Assembly (NCBI GenBank): GCA_019240405.1
Contig: JAFAYL010000063.1
Location: forward strand, 24,863-88,862
DNA: 64,000 nt
Direction of reading: 5' to 3'
DNA from: Acidobacteriaceae bacterium
GTDB taxonomy: Bacteria > Acidobacteriota > Terriglobia > Bryobacterales > Bryobacteraceae
Part shown: piece by piece, positions 7,626-17,900 of the stretch
How the letters are laid out: every line of letters starts with the position of its first letter
How positions within the stretch are numbered: position 1 is the first letter of the stretch
Notes under the pieces: generated by a model
The model's input: the letters and a program-made list of their open reading frames with translations, nothing else
Told to the model about the DNA's origin: nothing
Database searches by the model: none
Position numbers and translations under genes: made by a program

Positions 7626-9590
7626 ATGTCGGCGATCTATCGCCTTTCTAGAAGTCTAATCAGCCACAGGCTGATCTACCTGTCCGTCGTGCGCGGAGCA
7701 GAGATATGCCTGTTTTTGCTTGCCGGCCTGAGCGCGTTTCTGCTGCGGTTCGAGTTCACGATTCCACACGACCGCAAGCTCGATCTAGCTTACGCTTTGG
7801 CTGTTTGGGTGCCGATCCAGGCTCTGACTTACTACAGTCTGAGACTTTGGAGCGGCGCATGGAAGTTCGTTTCATTGCACGATGCTTTGCGCTTGCTTTG
7901 GGCGAATTTCGCCGCCACAGTGATCAGCGCGTTGATCATTTTCGGAGTGGACCCTAGGTTTCCGCGCTCGCTTTACATTTTGGACTTCATGCTCTGCTAT
8001 CTGCTGAGCGTGGGCGTCCGGGCTGCGTTCCGTATGGCCATCGAGGTTTCAAATCTGCGCGCGGGTTCTTCCCACCGGCAGCGAACGTTCATTTATGGAG
8101 CGGGGGCCGCGGGCGTGATGGTGCTCCGCGAGTCCCGCTCAAATGGGAACCTTGGGTACCATATTTGCGGCTTTATCGACGACAACCCTGTCAAGGCCGG
8201 CTTCATCATTCAGGGCACGCGGGTGCTCGGATCGGGCCGTGATTTGGCCCAACTCGCGGCAAAGCACGATGTCCAACATGTCCTCATCGCGATTCCTTCG
8301 GCGAGCGGGTCTCAGATGAGAACGATTCTTGGATTCTGCGCAGACGCCAAACTTCGGTTTAAAACGATTCCGGCGTTGTCGGAGATCATTCACGGGCGCG
8401 GGCTCGCGACTCAGATTCGAGACGTAGCGGTCGAAGATCTGCTAGGCCGGACGGCAGCTCGATTGGACGAAGGTCTCATCCGCGGCAAAGTCGAAGGCGA
8501 AGTGGTTCTCGTTACAGGCGCGGCGGGATCAATAGGCTCGGAGCTATGCCGGCAAATCGCGCGCTTCAATCCAGCGCGGATCATCGGATTGGAGATGGCT
8601 GAAACAGCGCTCTTCCATCTTCAGCAAGAGATGAAGGAGCTATTCCCCGAGGTTCATCTGGAGCCGGTCATCGGAAATATAAAGGATCGCGGGCGATTGC
8701 GTGAGCTGTTTGAACTGCACCGTCCGACGGTCGTATTTCACGCGGCAGCTTACAAGCACGTGCCGATGATGGAAACGCACCTCTTCGAAGCGGTGGAGAA
8801 CAACATTCTCGGGACATACAACGTTGCGGCTCTCGCCGGTGAGTATGGTGTACGCGAGTTCGTGATGATTTCATCAGATAAGGCCGTGCGTCCCACGAGC
8901 ATTATGGGTGTGACCAAGCGCGTGGCCGAGATGCTCGTGGCTTCGCTCGAAGTCGGCACGACGAAATACGTCTCGGTACGCTTCGGAAATGTGCTCGGAA
9001 GCAACGGAAGCGTGGTTCCAATTTTCAGGCGTCAAATCGAAGCCGGCGGTCCGATTACGGTTACACACCCGGAGATGCGCCGCTATTTCATGACCATTCC
9101 CGAAGCCGCTCAGCTCGTGATGCAAGCCTATGCCATGGGAAAGGGCGGCGAGATTTTCGTCCTCGATATGGGCAAGCCGATTCGTATCGTCGACCTCGCA
9201 ACACAACTCATTCTCCTCTCTGGATTGCGGCCTGGGGAGGATATCAAGATCGAATTCAGTGGCGTGCGTCCGGGAGAAAAGTTGTACGAAGAACTGAACA
9301 CCCATGACGAAGAGATGGTTCCGACTTATCACGAAAAAATTCACATCTTCACCGGGAACGGATCGCGGATGCCGAATGTGGCTTCGCAAATAGAAGAGAT
9401 CAGGCGTCTCTGCGAGACACGCAGCCGCTCGCTTGTGCTGACGCTCAAGGAATTAGTCGCGGACTACAATCCAAGCAGCCAGGTACTCCAGACGGCAATC
9501 GAGCAACCTGCAGCCGCACGAACACCGAACTCCCAAAACGGCCATGGCCGGCTCATTGAAAGCTCGTCAGCCGCAACGCTCGGTTATTAA
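7626..9590 (+). CDS. Membrane UDP-sugar 4,6-dehydratase, PglF/CapD/WbpM type
   Basis: A 654-residue enzyme that dehydrates a UDP-HexNAc to its 4-keto-6-deoxy form, first step toward bacillosamine-like sugars. Four hydrophobic segments lie in the first 150 residues, followed by a first nucleotide-binding region (FIYGAGAAGVMVLRESR) and then the catalytic SDR domain (VVLVTGAAGSIGSELCRQI). The active-site block reads SSDKAVRPTSIMGVTKR, with Met in place of the SDR tyrosine, as in PglF and WbpM long forms. AAYKHVPMME and VRPGEKLYEEL are further family signatures. I prefer ATG 7626, preceded by GGGGGAG at about eight bases, over a TTG at 7602 that sits inside the upstream hairpin. Its own promoter candidate lies just upstream. 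Confidence 0.92.
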   Translation: MSAIYRLSRSLISHRLIYLSVVRGAEICLFLLAGLSAFLLRFEFTIPHDRKLDLAYALAVWVPIQALTYYSLRLWSGAWKFVSLHDALRLLWANFAATVISALIIFGVDPRFPRSLYILDFMLCYLLSVGVRAAFRMAIEVSNLRAGSSHRQRTFIYGAGAAGVMVLRESRSNGNLGYHICGFIDDNPVKAGFIIQGTRVLGSGRDLAQLAAKHDVQHVLIAIPSASGSQMRTILGFCADAKLRFKTIPALSEIIHGRGLATQIRDVAVEDLLGRTAARLDEGLIRGKVEGEVVLVTGAAGSIGSELCRQIARFNPARIIGLEMAETALFHLQQEMKELFPEVHLEPVIGNIKDRGRLRELFELHRPTVVFHAAAYKHVPMMETHLFEAVENNILGTYNVAALAGEYGVREFVMISSDKAVRPTSIMGVTKRVAEMLVASLEVGTTKYVSVRFGNVLGSNGSVVPIFRRQIEAGGPITVTHPEMRRYFMTIPEAAQLVMQAYAMGKGGEIFVLDMGKPIRIVDLATQLILLSGLRPGEDIKIEFSGVRPGEKLYEELNTHDEEMVPTYHEKIHIFTGNGSRMPNVASQIEEIRRLCETRSRSLVLTLKELVADYNPSSQVLQTAIEQPAAARTPNSQNGHGRLIESSSAATLGY

Positions 9591-9702
9591 AACAAACATA
9601 GAATTCGCGTCTCGCGGTGATTGTCCGCTAATTCTCTTATCGCGAAATACTGTTCGCATTGACGCCCGTTGGTGAGCGGCGCTCGCGACGGAACCTTCGA
9701 CA

Positions 9703-10704
9703 ATGAATTCCAAACCAACTCCTGATATTTCGATGTTGCGCACGGCGGCGGGCTCAGCTCCAGCCGTGTCCCAGTGCGCATACTTTCAACGCCTGGGCGC
9801 GCGAATTATTGCAGCCGACTCGAACCCGCTCTCCGTTGGCCTGTTCACAGCGGACCGCGGCTGCTGTGTCCCGCGAGCGAACGCGCCAGAGTACATCGAT
9901 GCGCTTTTGGAGATTTGCAAGGTCGAGAAAGTTAACGCATTTCTTCCTGCGCTGGATGAGGAGCTGCTCAAAGTCCATTCTGCAACCAATCGCTTCGAGC
10001 AAGTGGGAACGATGGTGCTGCTTTCTGGACAGGAAACGCTCGAAATTTGCTCGGACAAATGGAAGCTGTATGAATTCTTCTCCAAGCATAATTTCCCGAC
10101 CGTACCCACCCGGAAGGCAGCCGACGCGCGAAGGTCAGCCGATCAGATCGGTTTACCCCAGCTCATTAAGCCCCGTCGCGGGCGTGGCAGCACAGACATA
10201 TACGTGGCCAGAACGCCACCCGAATTGAAGTTCTTTATCGAGTACGTAGAGGACCCGGTCGTACAGCGCTTCATCAAAGGCTCGGAATATACAATTGATG
10301 TGCTCGCCGATTGGAATTCGGAGGCGGTGGTCATCGCGCCGCGCAGGCGCATCGCGGCAGAGTCCGGAATTTCCTACAAGGGTCAACTGGTTTGGAATAC
10401 TGAAATGGTGGCGATGGTCGAGCGGGTGGTCAGCTCTTTGAAACTCGTTGGACCTGCCAACATTCAATGCTTTATCGATGAGAAGGGCGAACTCTTGTTT
10501 ACAGAGGTTAACGCTCGGCTTGCGGGATCGTCGATACTAACCGCAGCGGCAGGCGTGCCACTTTATCAGGGGATTCTGGATATGATCTGCGGCCGGACCC
10601 CGGCGAAATGCATTCACGCTCCGCAGGACCTAGTCATGCTTCGTTATTGGGCCGAGTTGTACCTTTCCACTGATAAGGCGAGCTCGTTTGGTTGGAAACC
10701 ATGA
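9703..10704 (+). CDS. ATP-grasp family ligase (carbamoyl-phosphate synthase-like)
   Basis: A 333-residue ATP-grasp enzyme that probably forms an acyl-phosphate intermediate and couples an amine to a carboxylate. The N-terminus has the PreATP-grasp fold pattern (RLGARIIAADSNPLSVGLF), then the ATP-binding lysine strand LPQLIKPRRGRGSTDIYV and QRFIKGSEYTIDVLAD, and the Mg-binding FTEVNARLAGSS near the end. Length is normal for stand-alone members found in polysaccharide loci. The start is weakly supported because no clear ribosome site precedes the ATG. The stop overlaps the next gene (ATGA), so it is co-translated with the initiating transferase. It may attach an amino acid to the glycan; the substrate is unknown. 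Confidence 0.82.
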   Translation: MNSKPTPDISMLRTAAGSAPAVSQCAYFQRLGARIIAADSNPLSVGLFTADRGCCVPRANAPEYIDALLEICKVEKVNAFLPALDEELLKVHSATNRFEQVGTMVLLSGQETLEICSDKWKLYEFFSKHNFPTVPTRKAADARRSADQIGLPQLIKPRRGRGSTDIYVARTPPELKFFIEYVEDPVVQRFIKGSEYTIDVLADWNSEAVVIAPRRRIAAESGISYKGQLVWNTEMVAMVERVVSSLKLVGPANIQCFIDEKGELLFTEVNARLAGSSILTAAAGVPLYQGILDMICGRTPAKCIHAPQDLVMLRYWAELYLSTDKASSFGWKP

Positions 10705-11375
10705 GAGCGCACCCGGGCCCTCGGCGCTCTTTTCTCGGCATCAAGCGGATTTTTGATGTAGTAGTTTCGGGTGCCGCTCTGGTGCTGCTGAGTCCCGCCT
10801 TAGCGCTGATAGCGATTCTGATCCGAATGAGCTCCCCAGGTCCGGTTCTGTTCCGGCAAAAGAGACTCGGCAAAAACGCAAGTGTGTTCACAATTTTTAA
10901 GTTTCGAACCATGGTGGTTCACACGGCGGCCACGCTGACGGATCGGATCACATACAGTACAGATCCTCGCATCACGCCACTCGGCCGTTTCCTGAGAGAC
11001 TTCCGGCTGGATGAGCTGCCGCAGTTATTCAACGTCGTTCGGGGCGAGATGAGTATCGTGGGCCCGCGGCCGTTGACGCCGGATTTCTACCCGTATTACA
11101 GCGAGAAAGACAAAGAACGACTCGCGATGAGGCCAGGTATCACGGGATGGCAACAGGTAAACGGCGCATCGAACCACAGTTGGGCGCAGCGAATCGATCT
11201 AGACGTGTGGTACGTGCGCCACGCAAGCCTCTGGCTCGATCTCAAGATCATCTCTAGAACGATCCCGGTGGCGCTCACGCGTGAAGGCGTGTACGCGTCA
11301 GATGGATCGCAATTAAGCGGCGTGCCGGATGCGCTAAGAGCTACCCTGACAGAGGGAATCAATATCGAGAGATGA
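10701..11375 (+). CDS. Polyprenyl-phosphate phosphoglycosyl transferase (PglC/WcaJ C-terminal type)
   Basis: The initiating enzyme of the locus: it moves a sugar-1-phosphate from UDP to undecaprenyl phosphate at the inner membrane. The 224-residue product is the short, single re-entrant-helix form. It has KRIFDVVVSGAALVLLSP (membrane helix), the PGPVLFRQKRLGK and FKFRTM blocks, FLRDFRLDELPQLFNVVRGE containing the catalytic Asp-Glu pair, and MSIVGPRPLTPDFYP. The ATG at 10701 overlaps the previous stop (ATGA); nine upstream bases include an in-frame TTG, but the overlap decides the start. Short PglC-like enzymes typically use diacetylbacillosamine or HexNAc-type donors, which fits the neighbouring dehydratase, aminotransferase and acyltransferase. 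Confidence 0.92.
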   Translation: MRAHPGPRRSFLGIKRIFDVVVSGAALVLLSPALALIAILIRMSSPGPVLFRQKRLGKNASVFTIFKFRTMVVHTAATLTDRITYSTDPRITPLGRFLRDFRLDELPQLFNVVRGEMSIVGPRPLTPDFYPYYSEKDKERLAMRPGITGWQQVNGASNHSWAQRIDLDVWYVRHASLWLDLKIISRTIPVALTREGVYASDGSQLSGVPDALRATLTEGINIER

Positions 11376-12064
11376 ATGTTATTGTAATTGCGCCGCATGC
11401 CGATGACGAGGTTCTCGGCTGCGGCGGAACGATTGCCGCACACGCCGCTGCTGGTGACCAGGTTACGGTCGTCCTTCTCACTCGCGGCAATCCAGATATT
11501 TTCGACCAGGATCTCATTGTCCGCATAAGGGAAGAATTGAAGGAAGCACACCGCGTCCTCGGTGTGAAGGACCAGATTCTGCTAGATTTTCCTGCTCCGG
11601 GGCTAGAATCAATCCCTAATTACGTTGTTGCGGACCAGCTTCGAAAAATTGTGCAAGAGAACCGTCCGGGACTGGTGTATACGCCGTTTGGGGGTGATCT
11701 CCATTCAGATCACCGGGCCGCGTACGACGCGACTCTGGTTGCAACTCGGCCGATAGCGGGCTGCCCTGTAGGTCGTGTCCTGTGCTATGAGACGCTTTCG
11801 GAGACCGAATGGGGCGATGTATTAACCCAAAATGCTTTCGTACCTAATGTCTTCCGCGACATAGAGCCTCATCTTGAAAAGAAGATGGCCGCGATGGCCT
11901 GCTACAAGTCACAGTTGCGCGATCGTCCTCATCCCCGAAATTTGGACGTCATTCGCATGCTCGCGCACGTTCGGGGCGCGGTCTGTGGACTTCATGCTGC
12001 TGAGGCATTCTGCCTGGTTCGCGAGGTAATCTGCGGAAACGGAGCAATGCCGCAGGAGAAATAG
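11372..12064 (+). CDS. PIG-L/LmbE family deacetylase
   Basis: A 230-residue zinc-dependent amide hydrolase of the PIG-L superfamily, which removes acetyl groups from N-acetylglucosamine-type sugars. The metal motif APHADDEVLGCGGTIA lies at residues 5-20 and the third ligand block HSDHRAAY near residue 110. Length matches the family. ATGA overlap with the previous gene and a one-base overlap with the next (TAGTG) place it firmly in the operon. Likely substrate is a GlcNAc-type sugar nucleotide or lipid-linked sugar of this locus; that is inferred from family and context. Confidence 0.88.
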   Translation: MNVIVIAPHADDEVLGCGGTIAAHAAAGDQVTVVLLTRGNPDIFDQDLIVRIREELKEAHRVLGVKDQILLDFPAPGLESIPNYVVADQLRKIVQENRPGLVYTPFGGDLHSDHRAAYDATLVATRPIAGCPVGRVLCYETLSETEWGDVLTQNAFVPNVFRDIEPHLEKKMAAMACYKSQLRDRPHPRNLDVIRMLAHVRGAVCGLHAAEAFCLVREVICGNGAMPQEK

Positions 12065-12756
12065 TGAGGAATCGCCTCGCGCCGGTCGGCTGCCTTGTTT
12101 TTGATATTGATGACACGCTATACCTCGAGCGCGAGTATGTGCGAAGCGGGTTTTGCGCGGTGGGTGAGTGGATTCGTGAAAATCAGGGCGTCGAATCGTT
12201 CTTCGAAGAAGCTTGGAGAGAATTTGAAGGCGGACGGAGACGTGAGATCTTCAATGTCGCTCTTCTCAAATTTGGCATCGACCCATCCCAAGAGCTGATC
12301 CAGGCGTTGCTGTCGGTTTACCGGAATCACAATGCCAAAATCACGCTATTACCGGACAGCGAAGAGTGTCTCCGGCGTGTTGCCGGTAAGGTGTTCATCG
12401 GTGTCATCAGCGACGGCGCCGTTGCGGGCCAGCGGATAAAGGTCGGGCGGCTTGGTTTGGCAGCGCGCTGCGATCACATAATTTTGACCGAGTCGCTGGG
12501 CCTTGAATATAGCAAGCCTCATCCCCGGGCTTTCATGGAAATGCAGAAAGTTGCAAATTGCGCGCCAGAAGCCTGCGTCTACGTTGCAGATAATCCTGTT
12601 AAGGATTTTGTAAGCCCCATAAAGCTAGGCTGGCGCACGATTCGGGTGAGACGAGCCGGCGGGATTCATTGCGGTCTAGGCTGTTCCGAAGATTCGCAGC
12701 CTGAAGCTGAAATGGACGACCTCAATCAATTGCCGAGAGTTTTGGGACTCTCCTGA
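12064..12756 (+). CDS. HAD-superfamily hydrolase
   Basis: A 230-residue phosphatase-type HAD protein. Motif I is VFDIDDTLYLE with the nucleophile and acid aspartates, motif II falls in GVISDGAV, the motif III lysine in SKPHPRAFMEM, and motif IV in CVYVADNPVKDF. The cap is helical (type C1). GTG start overlaps the preceding TAG by one base. It may dephosphorylate a sugar phosphate used by the locus. The last gene of the operon: a bidirectional terminator-like hairpin follows. Confidence 0.85.
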   Translation: MRNRLAPVGCLVFDIDDTLYLEREYVRSGFCAVGEWIRENQGVESFFEEAWREFEGGRRREIFNVALLKFGIDPSQELIQALLSVYRNHNAKITLLPDSEECLRRVAGKVFIGVISDGAVAGQRIKVGRLGLAARCDHIILTESLGLEYSKPHPRAFMEMQKVANCAPEACVYVADNPVKDFVSPIKLGWRTIRVRRAGGIHCGLGCSEDSQPEAEMDDLNQLPRVLGLS

Positions 12757-12772
12757 TCACAAAAGACATAAC

Positions 12773-12808
12773 GGCGGCAAGGAGACCACTCCGTTTCTCC
12801 CTGCCGCC
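12773..12808. terminator. Bidirectional terminator-like hairpin between convergent genes
   Basis: GGCGGCAAGGAGA (12773-12785) pairs with TCTCCCTGCCGCC (12796-12808) with one A-C mismatch, leaving a 10-base loop. It is followed by TTTGTC on the + strand and preceded by an A-rich run (CAAAAGACATAA), which becomes U-rich on the - strand. It lies between the HAD gene and the convergent glycosidase-like gene, so it can end both transcripts. Confidence 0.75.
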
Positions 12809-12817
12809 TTTGTCGGG

Positions 12818-14644
12818 TTAGTGCTTTGTAAGTCGAAACGTTGGAGCTAGTCCAGGAATAGCGCCATCGGCGTGGATGATCGCAAGTTCCCACGTTCCGG
12901 CTTGCGGAATCCTTATCGGGAACTGCTGGTAGATTTCTCCTGAAACGAACTTCACGGAACCGGTGGTAGTTTTCCCGCTCGGACTCGTGAGCGCGTAGGT
13001 AACGGTCACGCTCTCCTCCGGAACAGCCGATAACTCGAGCACTGGGTAATACGTGCTCACCGCGGCCGCTCCGCTCGCCCGCACCGTATCTGAGCTCGTG
13101 GCAAACCGCACTGCCGGGACGTCGGCCGAGATTTTGTAAGCATTGGTCGACGTGGCACTCGGGTTATAGCCCGAAGCGAAAGCACGCGCGTTTACTACCC
13201 TGCTGCTGTGTAACTGAAGCGGCCCGGAATAGACAGGCGAGGAGGAAGTGGGCGTGCTCCCGTCCAGCGTGTAGCGAATGGTAGCATTCGGAGTCGAACT
13301 GCTGAGCGTGACCGTCGCGGGACCGGTCATGGCATAGGGACATCGCGGCTCGATGCTTGGGGCTTGTGCCGTATCCGCATCGCTGCCCGCCCTGGTGACA
13401 AAGGTTCCTGTCAGGTTGGGAATCCTAATCTTCGTCACGGGATGATGGTGCGGATCCACCCACTTGCCCGCAGGCAGCGTCACGGTCTCCGTGGATCCGG
13501 TCCAGTTCAGATATACATAGCCGTTCTCATACCGACGCGAATACAGCCGATTGGCAACCTCGCCGCCATAGGACGGCCCTTGTTGATAAGTCCCCACGGG
13601 CGCGCCGAGCGCCGCATTCCAGCCCTCCCAAGCACGGGGAGGCACATGCGCGCCGCGAGTGGCGAAAAAGAAGTTCGGGCCTTTCACCAACTCATAGAAG
13701 ATGAATCCCGCCATCAGGTGCGCTTCCTGCCAATTGGTAGGAAGCAGCGTGCCTAGGATTCCCACACGTCCCGTGGAGCCCACCCAAGCAAACCACGGCA
13801 GCACTTGCCGGTAGAAGCCGTTACGCTGGCCTTGCGTGGGTGTCGAATACCACGCCGTGACATCTTCGGCCAGCGCGCCCCCTATACTTGCGTACACGTT
13901 TTGAAACTGGCTGGGATCGGACATCGAGCCGATATCCGTAATCACATTGATATCCGGCGCCAGTTGCTTCAAGCGATTAAAGAAGTAGGCGATCGAGTTC
14001 AGGTATTCACTCGAATTCTGCTGAAACGGCGGATCCCACGGCACTCCCCCAACGAATGTGCCGCTGTCATCCAACACTCCGTAGGCGGCGTATGTAAACG
14101 CGCAACCATCCAGGTACACCCACACATTCCCCAGAGCATTCATGGGCTGCAGCACAACCGGCCGCGTATATTGGTCCAGCCAGAACCGAATCAGCCGGTC
14201 GTCCGCCACGTTCACGGCGTACATCCAGTTGCTCTGGGGGGTGGTCGGTTTGTGGTTCGCATCCAGCCCGAGATACGCGTTGAACAATACCGGCCGTTTC
14301 TTACCCTGATAGGTCGCGGTCACGAAAATCGGTGCCCGCCCCGCCGCCACTTCCTGCGATTCATACGTGCGGAGCGCCGAATAAGGAAACCCTAACTGCT
14401 CGTCGAACGGCCCGAAATGGTTGAAATGCATGTAGTGGCCCTTCAGGGTCTGCGGCGTGAACATAGTGCTGGCTTTTCCCGCACCAATGTAGGCCCCGAA
14501 GTCCGTGTTCGGGAAGCCTACCGCCGGGGTAAAGATTGAGCCTAGCTCGGTATCCATTACCGTTCGGTTAGTTTGCGCCTGAACGCCAACAACGGACGTC
14601 AGGAAAATAAGGGAAATTGGTGCAATTATTCGTCTTAGAATCAA
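12818..14644 (-). CDS. Secreted glycoside-hydrolase-like protein with chitobiase-type C-terminal domain
   Basis: About 608 residues with an N-terminal signal peptide (RRIIAPISLIFLTSVVGVQA). The body resembles uncharacterised TIM-barrel glycosidase-like families: aromatic and acidic segments such as VWVYLDGCAFTYAAYGV, DINVITDIGSM and RLYSRRYENGYVYLNWTGS. It is followed by a domain with TIRYTLDGSTPTSSSPVYSG, the hallmark of the small chitobiase/hexosaminidase C-terminal fold, and a last beta domain. I see no motif that fixes the substrate. Start choice: TTG at 14644 has AAGGAAGG just upstream and gives a classical signal peptide; ATG 14680 is the alternative. Faces the polysaccharide operon but ends at a shared terminator, so separate regulation is likely. 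Confidence 0.6.
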   Translation of the reverse strand: MILRRIIAPISLIFLTSVVGVQAQTNRTVMDTELGSIFTPAVGFPNTDFGAYIGAGKASTMFTPQTLKGHYMHFNHFGPFDEQLGFPYSALRTYESQEVAAGRAPIFVTATYQGKKRPVLFNAYLGLDANHKPTTPQSNWMYAVNVADDRLIRFWLDQYTRPVVLQPMNALGNVWVYLDGCAFTYAAYGVLDDSGTFVGGVPWDPPFQQNSSEYLNSIAYFFNRLKQLAPDINVITDIGSMSDPSQFQNVYASIGGALAEDVTAWYSTPTQGQRNGFYRQVLPWFAWVGSTGRVGILGTLLPTNWQEAHLMAGFIFYELVKGPNFFFATRGAHVPPRAWEGWNAALGAPVGTYQQGPSYGGEVANRLYSRRYENGYVYLNWTGSTETVTLPAGKWVDPHHHPVTKIRIPNLTGTFVTRAGSDADTAQAPSIEPRCPYAMTGPATVTLSSSTPNATIRYTLDGSTPTSSSPVYSGPLQLHSSRVVNARAFASGYNPSATSTNAYKISADVPAVRFATSSDTVRASGAAAVSTYYPVLELSAVPEESVTVTYALTSPSGKTTTGSVKFVSGEIYQQFPIRIPQAGTWELAIIHADGAIPGLAPTFRLTKH

Positions 14645-14855
14645 ACGTTCCTTCCTTTTTGCCGTGTACACCGCGGCCATAGAGCCACCGCTGGCGTCAC
14701 AACTTTGAAATTTCGAAGTCTGTTCCGGGTCGGGGTTCGGCCCGGAGCCCAACTTCGTAGTGCTTTTAGATTATTGCCAGTGTAACCCGAGCGTGGGAAG
14801 GAACGCAAGAAAATTCTAAAGTTTTTCTACTAGCTCAGCTGCTGTGAGTCAGCTG

Positions 14856-14877
14856 GTTCCAGCTTTTCCGCTGGAAC
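14856..14877 (-). terminator. Hairpin downstream of the large beta-helix-type gene
   Basis: GTTCCAGC (14856-14863) and GCTGGAAC (14870-14877) form a perfect eight-pair stem with a six-base loop, 47 bases past the stop of the minus-strand gene ending at 14924. There is no clear U-run directly after it, so it is a stem-only terminator candidate. Confidence 0.4.
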
Positions 14878-14923
14878 TAAAGCTGATCTCTCGCAAGCAG
14901 CTTATGGATCGTTACTTGGTTTC

Positions 14924-17900
14924 TTAGCGGAGGCAGTCGTATTTCCAGTTATAAGTTGTGGATGGCGAGAGCGGTGTTGAACCTACCATGAGCTGAAATG
15001 ATGCCGGGGCACTACTCGAGCCGGCTGCTTCGTTTGCACCGTAGACGAGGGCGCTTCCGCTTAGCACAGCCGTGCTCGGCCCATTGGGGAAGACCTCACA
15101 AACGGGAGCGGATGGAAACCCGTTCGCAAAGGTTACCGTGGCGACCACTGAGTTTGCAGACGGCGAACTTCCAGTTGTCAAGCTGATTGTCCCCCGCAAA
15201 TTGCCGCTTCCGGCCCCGAGTGAGAGCGAGGGCGAACTTCCAGCACCCGGTCCTGCGCTAACGGCAGCAGTGCCTCCGTTTCCCAAATACCCCGACCCGT
15301 AACCGATCGTACCCCAAAGACCGGGTGCGGTTGTGCCCGGGGTGCCCGCCGGCGTACCTGACTGAGGTAGGCCCGGAGAGCCGCATTTTGCGGTCGGAGT
15401 ATTCTCGCTCTCGTCACACCACTGGACGAAATTCGTGCTCAGATCCGCCACGTTGATGTCGGAGGCTGAAGAGGCTTCCATCTTCAGGAACACGTTGTTG
15501 TGGGAATTCGCATCGATATTGATCATGTAGATGCCTGCATTTTTTGAAGACCAGCTATTGAAAGGAGTGGCGTGCCCGTAACCTTCAAAAGTGTTCTCGG
15601 AAGAATTCGTCAAATGGATTCCATCCCCCATTGGACTTGCACCGGGAGTGCTCGTTATGATGGGAGATCCTAGTTGCGCATTGATGAAATGCATCAGTTT
15701 GCTGTTAGTCAACTGAATCTGGACTCCTGCTCCGCCCTCGTTCACTAAATCTTGCAAAACGGACCCGAAGGAATTAACAAACTGGTATGCATATGATCCG
15801 CCAACACCGGCGTTAGGATCATTTGCGATACCTCCCCATAGGCCGTTAGACCATGTAGCTCGCATGACACTCTGGTTAAAGCTGCCTTGAAACGTGCCGC
15901 CATACCCACCGCGTTCGATACCGAGGCCTGAGTTCTCGATCATGCTGTAATTCAGACCACAGGCATCCTGCGCCAATTCAGCGGCGAAACAAACGTCTGT
16001 TCTGATGAGAACTGTGTTAAAAGGAACGCTCCCGCTACCGATGGAAGGATCGCCCCAGACATTTCGGAACGAACAAAAATTGCAATCGCCCTCCATATAT
16101 ATTTCGTAGGGATTGTACTGATTGCTGCCGTAAAAGAAGAGGTTTTCAAATGTCATATTCCGCGCCTTCTCGTCGGTACAGATCGTCGCGATCGCATTTG
16201 TCACTCCGTTGTAGCAGCCTGTTTCACCGGTTGAATGCCGCGTGTATGCGTAATGGATCCCGCCGAGCCCTGTGCCATTCGGTCCGAGGCTGTTAGGCGG
16301 CAGGATGGTGAAATTCGCGATCCGCTCACCCTGTGTCCTCCCGGTTGTGGATGTACACGCAGGCGGCGTGCCCGCAAGCGTGCACGGCTGCCACATGATG
16401 ACGTCTCCGGTTGTAATACTTTCCCCGTCGAGAACGGTCGAGGTCATATGTTCTCCGACCAGCGATACGGCTGCAGTTACGTTTCCGCCCGATCCCGAAG
16501 CGAACACTCCCGTTCGCGGCAAAACAATGGGATTCGAGATTTTATATCTTCCATTCGGTACATACACTTCGGCGCCCTGAATCGCGCCGGAATAGGTATT
16601 GAGAATCTGGGCGGTTTGAATGGCTGTGTTGAAGCAGCCGGAATCGTCTGTCAGATCATCCGCTTTACATCCAAATCCCATGACGTTTATCTGGCTGGGA
16701 TTCATCGGCCACCAAGTGTAGGAGCTTCCGTTGTACTGGCAACCGAAGAATCTCTGAAACGATCCGGTTTGGATATAGAGATTTCCCAGTGCGCTCGAGG
16801 TGCAGGTTGATGAGGTTGGCAGACCGGTCCCGGTTCTCACACCTCCGGCGGGGCTGGCCGGCGTGCCGCAGAGCGCTTGACCGTTAGCCGTAATGCCGGT
16901 GGCGAATTGTCCACCCGGACAGCCGCTTGGCGTATTAGCGAGCGCGGTAGCGGTGGCCGCATTACCTGTAGTAGATGAAGCGATAGTTCCAGGCAAATCC
17001 GCCGGCTGAATTTGCGTTCCAGGCGCATAGTAATCTGACCCAGGCGTGGCAGCGGTGTCTGTGTTCGCGGCGGTGCGCTTAACGAGCCCGTTCGCTCCAG
17101 GATCAGGAAGGCCGCTGGTGCTGGTGGGAGTGGCGCAAATTGCGTTTCCATTTGCCGCGATACCTTGTGCAAATTGATTCCCGACGCATCCAGTGGGCGT
17201 GGCTGAGAGGGCCGCAGCGGTTGCGGCTCTCCCGTTCGTGTTGCTGTTGATTGTCGGAGGCATTTCGTTCACCAGCAGCAAACCATTTGTATCGAGGCCG
17301 GCATAGCCGTTTGAGGAATTGAGAGCGCTCGCGTTTTGAGGCGTAAATCCGAGCGCGGCAATGATATCGCTCGACTGGGCCGCGGTCGTCGAACTGCCGC
17401 TGCTGTATTTCACGATGCTGTTATTCGTTGTTGGCGGCTGCAATCCCGCGCTCGAAATGGTTAGCGTAGTCGTATTCAATCCGTTATCCGTAGGCGTGAG
17501 CGTGATGTTCGAGCCCGCAACAAAGTTCAGATTTGCCCTCTGGGTTAAAGCTCTGCCGCCGGCTTGAAGGATTTGGTTATAAAGACTCGGTGCTCCACTG
17601 AGCTGCGAGTAGGCCACCTGAGCGCAGTTCGCGGCTCCGGTTGCCGAGATACCTTGCGCAAACAGCCCGGTACTGCATGCCTGCGGGGTGGTTGCAAATG
17701 CGGTCGCGGTGGCCGCATTTCCGCTTGTATTGCTGCTGATTTTTGCGGGGAAGAGCGAGAGGTTCAATGTTCCCGTTGAGATGTTCGAGGCGTTGGTGGT
17801 GTCGATAGTCGCGGATGGAGCTAATCCGAGAACATTTCCGGCTGGGATCTGAGATGTGGGCTGTAATGCGTTGACTATACGCGTATCGTTTCCCGCGGCA

